Positions 60,109 through 64,000 of a stretch of 64,000 nucleotides of DNA are shown here, piece by piece (the stretch's first letter is position 1; each line of letters starts with the position of its first letter). The stretch covers positions 186,001-250,000 of the forward strand of contig NZ_CP034539.1 of NCBI RefSeq assembly GCF_003963535.1. Reading direction: 5' to 3'. Source of the stretch: Streptomyces cyaneochromogenes. Lineage in GTDB: Bacteria > Actinomycetota > Actinomycetes > Streptomycetales > Streptomycetaceae. The translations under genes were made by a program, and so were the position numbers. The notes under the pieces are model-generated. The model had not been told where the DNA came from. It was given only the letters and a program-made list of their open reading frames with translations, and made no database searches.

Positions 60109-63100
60109 TCAGAGCCGGTCCGCGAGAAATCGGCCGATCCGGGCCACATGGCGGGTGTCCGTCATCAGATTTCCGTGGTCCGAGTCTATCGGGCAGATCT
60201 CGATGGATCCGCCCACCAGGGGTTGCCACAAGCTGACATTCAGCAGGGTTTCCCGGTGTTCCTCCGGTTTGCGTTCCGCGGAGACGAAAAGCATGTCCCC
60301 GTCGAAGAACTGCGGCCGAAAACGCCGCATGATCCGGACATTGTTGACGTAAACGTCCTTGATGGCCAGGACGTCCTGGGTCTCCAGGTGATCCAGATGC
60401 GCCATGGGGTGATTTCCGGCTTGCAGGAACTCCCGGAAACGCACCAGCACGCCTTCCTGGTCTGCTATGAGCTCGTCCGTGTCGACCGTGAATCCCATGG
60501 CCTGGAGATTGCTCGCCACAACCTCGTGCTCCACCGGGTCGGAGGTGTCGGTGTGCTCCCCGGGCGGATACGAGTCGAGGATCGCCAGCATCGCGACCTC
60601 CTCCCCCTCTGCCCGCAGCCGGACGGCCAGCGCCTGGGCGGTCAGTCCGCCGAAGGACCAGCCGGCGAGCCGGTAGGGGCCGCTCGGCTGGACGGAGCGG
60701 ATGACGGCCAGGTAGTCCTCGGCCATGTCCTCCAGGGAGCCCGGCAGCGCGCCCGATCCCTCCGGACCGTCCAGACCGCGAGCCTGGATGCCGTAGACGG
60801 GGACATCGGCGGGGAGTTGGCGGACCAGTCCGGAGTAGCACCAGCTGAACCCGCCTCCGGGGTGCAGGAAGAACAGCGGCGTGGCGCCGCCTCGGCCGCG
60901 CAGCGGCAGCAGCGTGCCCGTGGCGCCGCGGTCCGTGGCCCGTACGTCCGCACCGGCTCCCGCGGTCAGCAGCCGGGCCAGTGCCGCCGGTGTCGGTGCG
61001 TCGAAGACCGACCGTACGGGAAGGTCGCCGCCCATCTCCTCGCGGATCCGGGCGACCAGTCGGGCGGCGAGGAAGGAGTGGCCGCCGAGTTCGAAGAACC
61101 CGTCGTCGGCGCCGACCTGTGGGAGGCCGAGGATGTCCGCGAACAGGGCGCACAGCGCCCGCTCCTCGGGCGTCACCGGCGGCCGGGATGCGGCGCCCGC
61201 CGGATACTCGGGCGCCGGGAGCGCGGCCCGGTCGAGCTTGCCGTTGGGGGTCAGCGGCAGTGCGCCGAGGGTGACGAATGCGGCGGGGACCATGTGGTCG
61301 GGCAGCTGCCGGGCGGTGTGCTCGCGCAGCACGGCGGGTTCGAGCACCGTGATGGGTGCCGCGCCCTTGGGACCCGTCCCGGCCCCGACGTCGGGGGCAC
61401 CGTCCGCCGGGATCACGTAGCCGACCAGCCGCCGGTCGCCCGGCCGGTCCTCGCGGACGATCACGGCGGCCTGCGCCACCCCCGGCGCGCGGGTGAGGAC
61501 CGCTTCGATCTCGCCGGGTTCGATACGGAACCCACGGATTTTGACCTGGTCGTCGGTGCGGCCCAGATACAGCAGTTGTCCGTCGCGGGTGCGGCGGGCC
61601 AGGTCTCCCGTGCGGTACATCCGGGTGCCGGGCGGGCCGTACGGGTCGGGCACGAACCGCTCCGCGGTGCGGTCGGGGCGGCCCAGGTAGCCACGGGCCA
61701 GCGCGGCCCCGGCGATGTAGAGCTCCCCGGGCACCCCGTCCGGCACCGGGTTCAGCCACATGTCGAGCAGCCGTACGGCGGTGTTGTCCAGCGGAGTGCC
61801 GATGGGTGGCGCGGGCGCCCACTCGGCCGGGGCGGCGGGCAGCCGGTGTGCGGTGACCACATGGGTCTCGGCGGGCCCGTAGTGGTTGTGCAGCCGCACT
61901 CCGGGCCGGGCCGCGCAGAAGGCGCGGATGGCACCGTGCGGGGTGAGCGCCTCACCGGCCTGGACCAGGTCCGTCAGGTGCGGCAGTGGCAGCCCCTGCG
62001 CCTGGGCGGCCTCGCACACGGCGTCGATGACCAGATTGGGCGCGTACAGCTCCTGGATGCGCCGCTCGTGCAGCCACTGGGCGAGCCGGGCCGGGTCGCG
62101 CCGTACGTCCTCGGGGCAGACGACCAGGGTCCGTCCCGACAGCAGCGCGGACAGTGTCTCCTGCACGGACACGTCGAAGCTGACGGCCGTGAACTGGGCG
62201 ACCCGCCGGCCCGTACCGCCGCCCGGGAGTTCCCGCTCGTGCCAGTCCAGCAGGTTGGCCAGCGCCCCGGCGGGCATGGTCACGCCCTTGGGGCGGCCGG
62301 TGGAGCCGGACGTGTAGATGACGTACGCCGGATGTGCGGGGTGAAGTGGTGCGGTGCGTTCGGCGTCGGTGAGATCGCCGTCCGGGTGGGCGAGAAGCGC
62401 CGGATCGTCGACCGCGATGGTGCGGCGCGCGAACGTGTCCGGCAGGGCGGCGGCGAGGTCGCTCGTCGTCAGGACGAGGGCCGGGCGGGCGTCTTCGAGC
62501 ATGTAGGTGATGCGGCCTGCCGGGTAGGCCGGGTCGACGGGCAGATAGCCCGCACCCGCCTTGAGGATCGCGACCAGGGCGGTGACCAGGTCGCCGGAGC
62601 GGGGCATGGCCACCGCGACCAGGTCCTCGGGCCCCACCCCGCGTTCGACGAGCAGCCGTGCCACACGGTTCGCCCGTGCGTTCAGCTCGCCGTAGGTGAG
62701 AACGCCCTCGGCGCTCTCCACGGCGACGGAGTGCGGGGTACGGGCGGCGGCCGTCTCGAACCGCACCGGCAGGGGAGCCTTCGGCACCGGGTGGGCGTGA
62801 CCGTTCCAGCCGGCGAGCAGTTCGCCCCGCTCTGCTTCGGTGAGCAGCGGCACCTGGCCGATCCTGCGCTGCGGGTCCTCCGTCAGGGTGTCGAGCAGCC
62901 GCAGCAGCCGGGCGACGAGCCCCTCGGCGGTCTCCCGGTCGAAGAGGTCGGTGGAGAACTCCAGCCCGGCGCTGAGCCCGTCGTGCGCGCCGTCGGGGCC
63001 GTGGCGCTCGGCGAACGAGAGCAGCAGGTCGAACTTGGCGGTGGTGGTCCGCGTGCCCACGGACTCCACGGTGACACCGCCGGGCGTGGGTGCGTCGCCT

Positions 63101-64000
63101 CGCACGGCCGGCCGCTGCTCGGTGTTGTTGAAGGTGAGCATCGTCTGGAACAGCGGGTGCCGGGACTGCGACCGCCGCGGGTTGAGTGCCTCCACCAGCC
63201 GTTCGAACGGCAGGTCCTGGTGGGCGTAGGCGGCCAGGTCCGTCTCCCGCACCCGGGCGATCAGCTCGCGGAAGGTGGGGTTGCCGGAGGTGTCGGTGCG
63301 CAGCACCAGCGTGTTGACGAAGAAGCCGACCAGGTCGTCCAGCGCGTCATCGGTGCGGCCCGCGATCGGCGTGCCCAGCGGGATGTCGTTGCCCGCGCCC
63401 AGCCGGGTCAGCAGGGTCGCCACCGCCGCCTGGAGCACCATGAAGGGGCTGGCCTGGGTGGCGCGGGCGAGTGAGCGGACCCGTTCGTAGAGCGGTGCCG
63501 GGACCTCGTACCGCACCCTGTCCCCCTGGTGCGCCGAGCGCGGCGGCCGGGGCCGGTCGGCGGGCAGCGGGAGTTCGTCGGGGAGGTCGGCCAGGGTCCG
63601 CTTCCAGTAGGCGAGTTGGCGCGCGATCGGGCTGGACTCGTCGTCCTCCGAGCCCAGTACGGCCGCCTGCCACAGGCTGTAGTCGGCGTACTGGACCGGC
63701 AGCGGCCGCCAGTCGGGGGCGCCGCCGTCGGCCAGGCGGGCTGTGTAGGCGGCGATGAGGTCGCGGGCGAGCAGCGGGACCGACCAGCCGTCGCCCGCGA
63801 TGTGGTGAACCAGCAGCACCAGCACCCGCTCCCGCTCACCCGTCTCCAACAGCCACGCACGCAGCGGGAGTTCTGCCGACAGTTCGAACGCGTACCCGGC
63901 CGCTTCCGCGATCCGGCGCTCCAGGTCCTGCTGGGTGACGGCGGGTACGAAGGTCAGCTCGGGCCGTGCCTCCTCGACGTGGCGCACGATCTGGTGCGGG
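60109..64000 (-). CDS. NRPS terminal module (C-A-PCP-TE), partial at right edge
   Basis: At least 1296 residues, open at base 64000. The condensation domain (visible from about its first 30 residues) has H-H-I-A-G-D-G and is of LCL appearance. The A domain (about 415-930) has [16 protein letters not shown] and [15 protein letters not shown]. Aligned to GrsA, the specificity residues read D-V-Q-L-V-A-H-V-V plus K in [10 protein letters not shown], one conservative change from the proline code DVQLIAHVV. The carrier domain has [14 protein letters not shown] (Ser near 967). The thioesterase has [14 protein letters not shown] (Ser near 1110) and a C-terminal S-D-H-G-N His. The module adds the last residue, Pro or pipecolate-like, and releases the peptide. 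The rest of the synthetase lies beyond the window. Confidence 0.93.
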   Translation of the reverse strand, partial: PHQIVRHVEEARPELTFVPAVTQQDLERRIAEAAGYAFELSAELPLRAWLLETGERERVLVLLVHHIAGDGWSVPLLARDLIAAYTARLADGGAPDWRPLPVQYADYSLWQAAVLGSEDDESSPIARQLAYWKRTLADLPDELPLPADRPRPPRSAHQGDRVRYEVPAPLYERVRSLARATQASPFMVLQAAVATLLTRLGAGNDIPLGTPIAGRTDDALDDLVGFFVNTLVLRTDTSGNPTFRELIARVRETDLAAYAHQDLPFERLVEALNPRRSQSRHPLFQTMLTFNNTEQRPAVRGDAPTPGGVTVESVGTRTTTAKFDLLLSFAERHGPDGAHDGLSAGLEFSTDLFDRETAEGLVARLLRLLDTLTEDPQRRIGQVPLLTEAERGELLAGWNGHAHPVPKAPLPVRFETAAARTPHSVAVESAEGVLTYGELNARANRVARLLVERGVGPEDLVAVAMPRSGDLVTALVAILKAGAGYLPVDPAYPAGRITYMLEDARPALVLTTSDLAAALPDTFARRTIAVDDPALLAHPDGDLTDAERTAPLHPAHPAYVIYTSGSTGRPKGVTMPAGALANLLDWHERELPGGGTGRRVAQFTAVSFDVSVQETLSALLSGRTLVVCPEDVRRDPARLAQWLHERRIQELYAPNLVIDAVCEAAQAQGLPLPHLTDLVQAGEALTPHGAIRAFCAARPGVRLHNHYGPAETHVVTAHRLPAAPAEWAPAPPIGTPLDNTAVRLLDMWLNPVPDGVPGELYIAGAALARGYLGRPDRTAERFVPDPYGPPGTRMYRTGDLARRTRDGQLLYLGRTDDQVKIRGFRIEPGEIEAVLTRAPGVAQAAVIVREDRPGDRRLVGYVIPADGAPDVGAGTGPKGAAPITVLEPAVLREHTARQLPDHMVPAAFVTLGALPLTPNGKLDRAALPAPEYPAGAASRPPVTPEERALCALFADILGLPQVGADDGFFELGGHSFLAARLVARIREEMGGDLPVRSVFDAPTPAALARLLTAGAGADVRATDRGATGTLLPLRGRGGATPLFFLHPGGGFSWCYSGLVRQLPADVPVYGIQARGLDGPEGSGALPGSLEDMAEDYLAVIRSVQPSGPYRLAGWSFGGLTAQALAVRLRAEGEEVAMLAILDSYPPGEHTDTSDPVEHEVVASNLQAMGFTVDTDELIADQEGVLVRFREFLQAGNHPMAHLDHLETQDVLAIKDVYVNNVRIMRRFRPQFFDGDMLFVSAERKPEEHRETLLNVSLWQPLVGGSIEICPIDSDHGNLMTDTRHVARIGRFLADRL

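Noticed and set aside
60022..63474. Plus-strand open frame of 1150 aa opposite the NRPS
   Set aside because: Antisense of the C-A-PCP-TE module; no motifs and a composition dominated by Gly, Arg and Val.

Overview
The window is high-GC actinobacterial DNA, most likely Streptomyces. The signs are GTG and even TTG start codons, rare TTA codons confined to accessory genes, IS630/IS701/ISL3/IS3-type elements, sugar-type ABC operons without their own ATPase, SpoIIE-type phosphatases, and a nonribosomal peptide synthetase (NRPS) with an MbtH partner. No rRNA, tRNA or CRISPR array was seen. All annotation comes from reading the sequence and translations; no database search was run.

Region 1 (about 1-16.4 kb) looks like a defence or conflict island. 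It holds a convergent three-Cys-motif pair (TcmP-like protein and a DUF5131/Gp37-Gp68-like protein). Next is a two-gene operon of an EACC1-like membrane component and a protein joining a caspase-like protease to a complete Eco29kI-type GIY-YIG nuclease. A NACHT-type C-terminal remnant, a 1183-aa STAND NTPase with a restriction-endonuclease-like N-terminus, several uncharacterised membrane proteins, an IS630 element with intact ends, and a frameshifted nuclease-like gene follow.

Region 2 (about 16.4-28.4 kb) is a gene graveyard with a few live genes. Decayed or mobile parts are an IS701 element with perfect ends, a truncated IS701 relative, two ISL3 ends, an IS3 OrfA fragment, a DNA ligase fragment, a frameshifted Ku gene (together the ruins of a non-homologous end-joining system) and a frameshifted SpoIIE-type phosphatase. 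Live genes are a solitary MazF/PemK toxin, a divergent oxidoreductase/TetR pair, a DHFR/RibD-fold reductase, a small double-glycine-leader peptide and a PAS-GAF-SpoIIE phosphatase.

Region 3 (28.4-53 kb) is ordinary metabolism. A GAF-AAA-Fis activator faces an operon with a zinc alcohol dehydrogenase and a complete ABC importer whose two ATPases resemble the GlpS/GlpT pair of glycerol transporters. Then come a quinol-monooxygenase-like protein, a desaturase with its ferredoxin reductase and a divergent regulator, a thioredoxin-like protein, and a GntR regulator with a perfect palindrome before an aminotransferase/ABC operon. Two LysR regulators follow, each divergent from oxidoreductase-type genes.

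Region 4 (52.4-64 kb) is the edge of an NRPS cluster. It contains a DedA protein, a two-component system, an ornithine/lysine cyclodeaminase, an MMPL exporter, an alpha/beta hydrolase, an MbtH-like protein and the terminal C-A-PCP-TE module of an NRPS that runs off the right edge. The A-domain residues read as a proline-type code, and the cyclodeaminase would supply exactly such a cyclic imino acid. A 17-nt palindromic sequence occurs before both the DedA/two-component genes and the MMPL gene, suggesting shared control.
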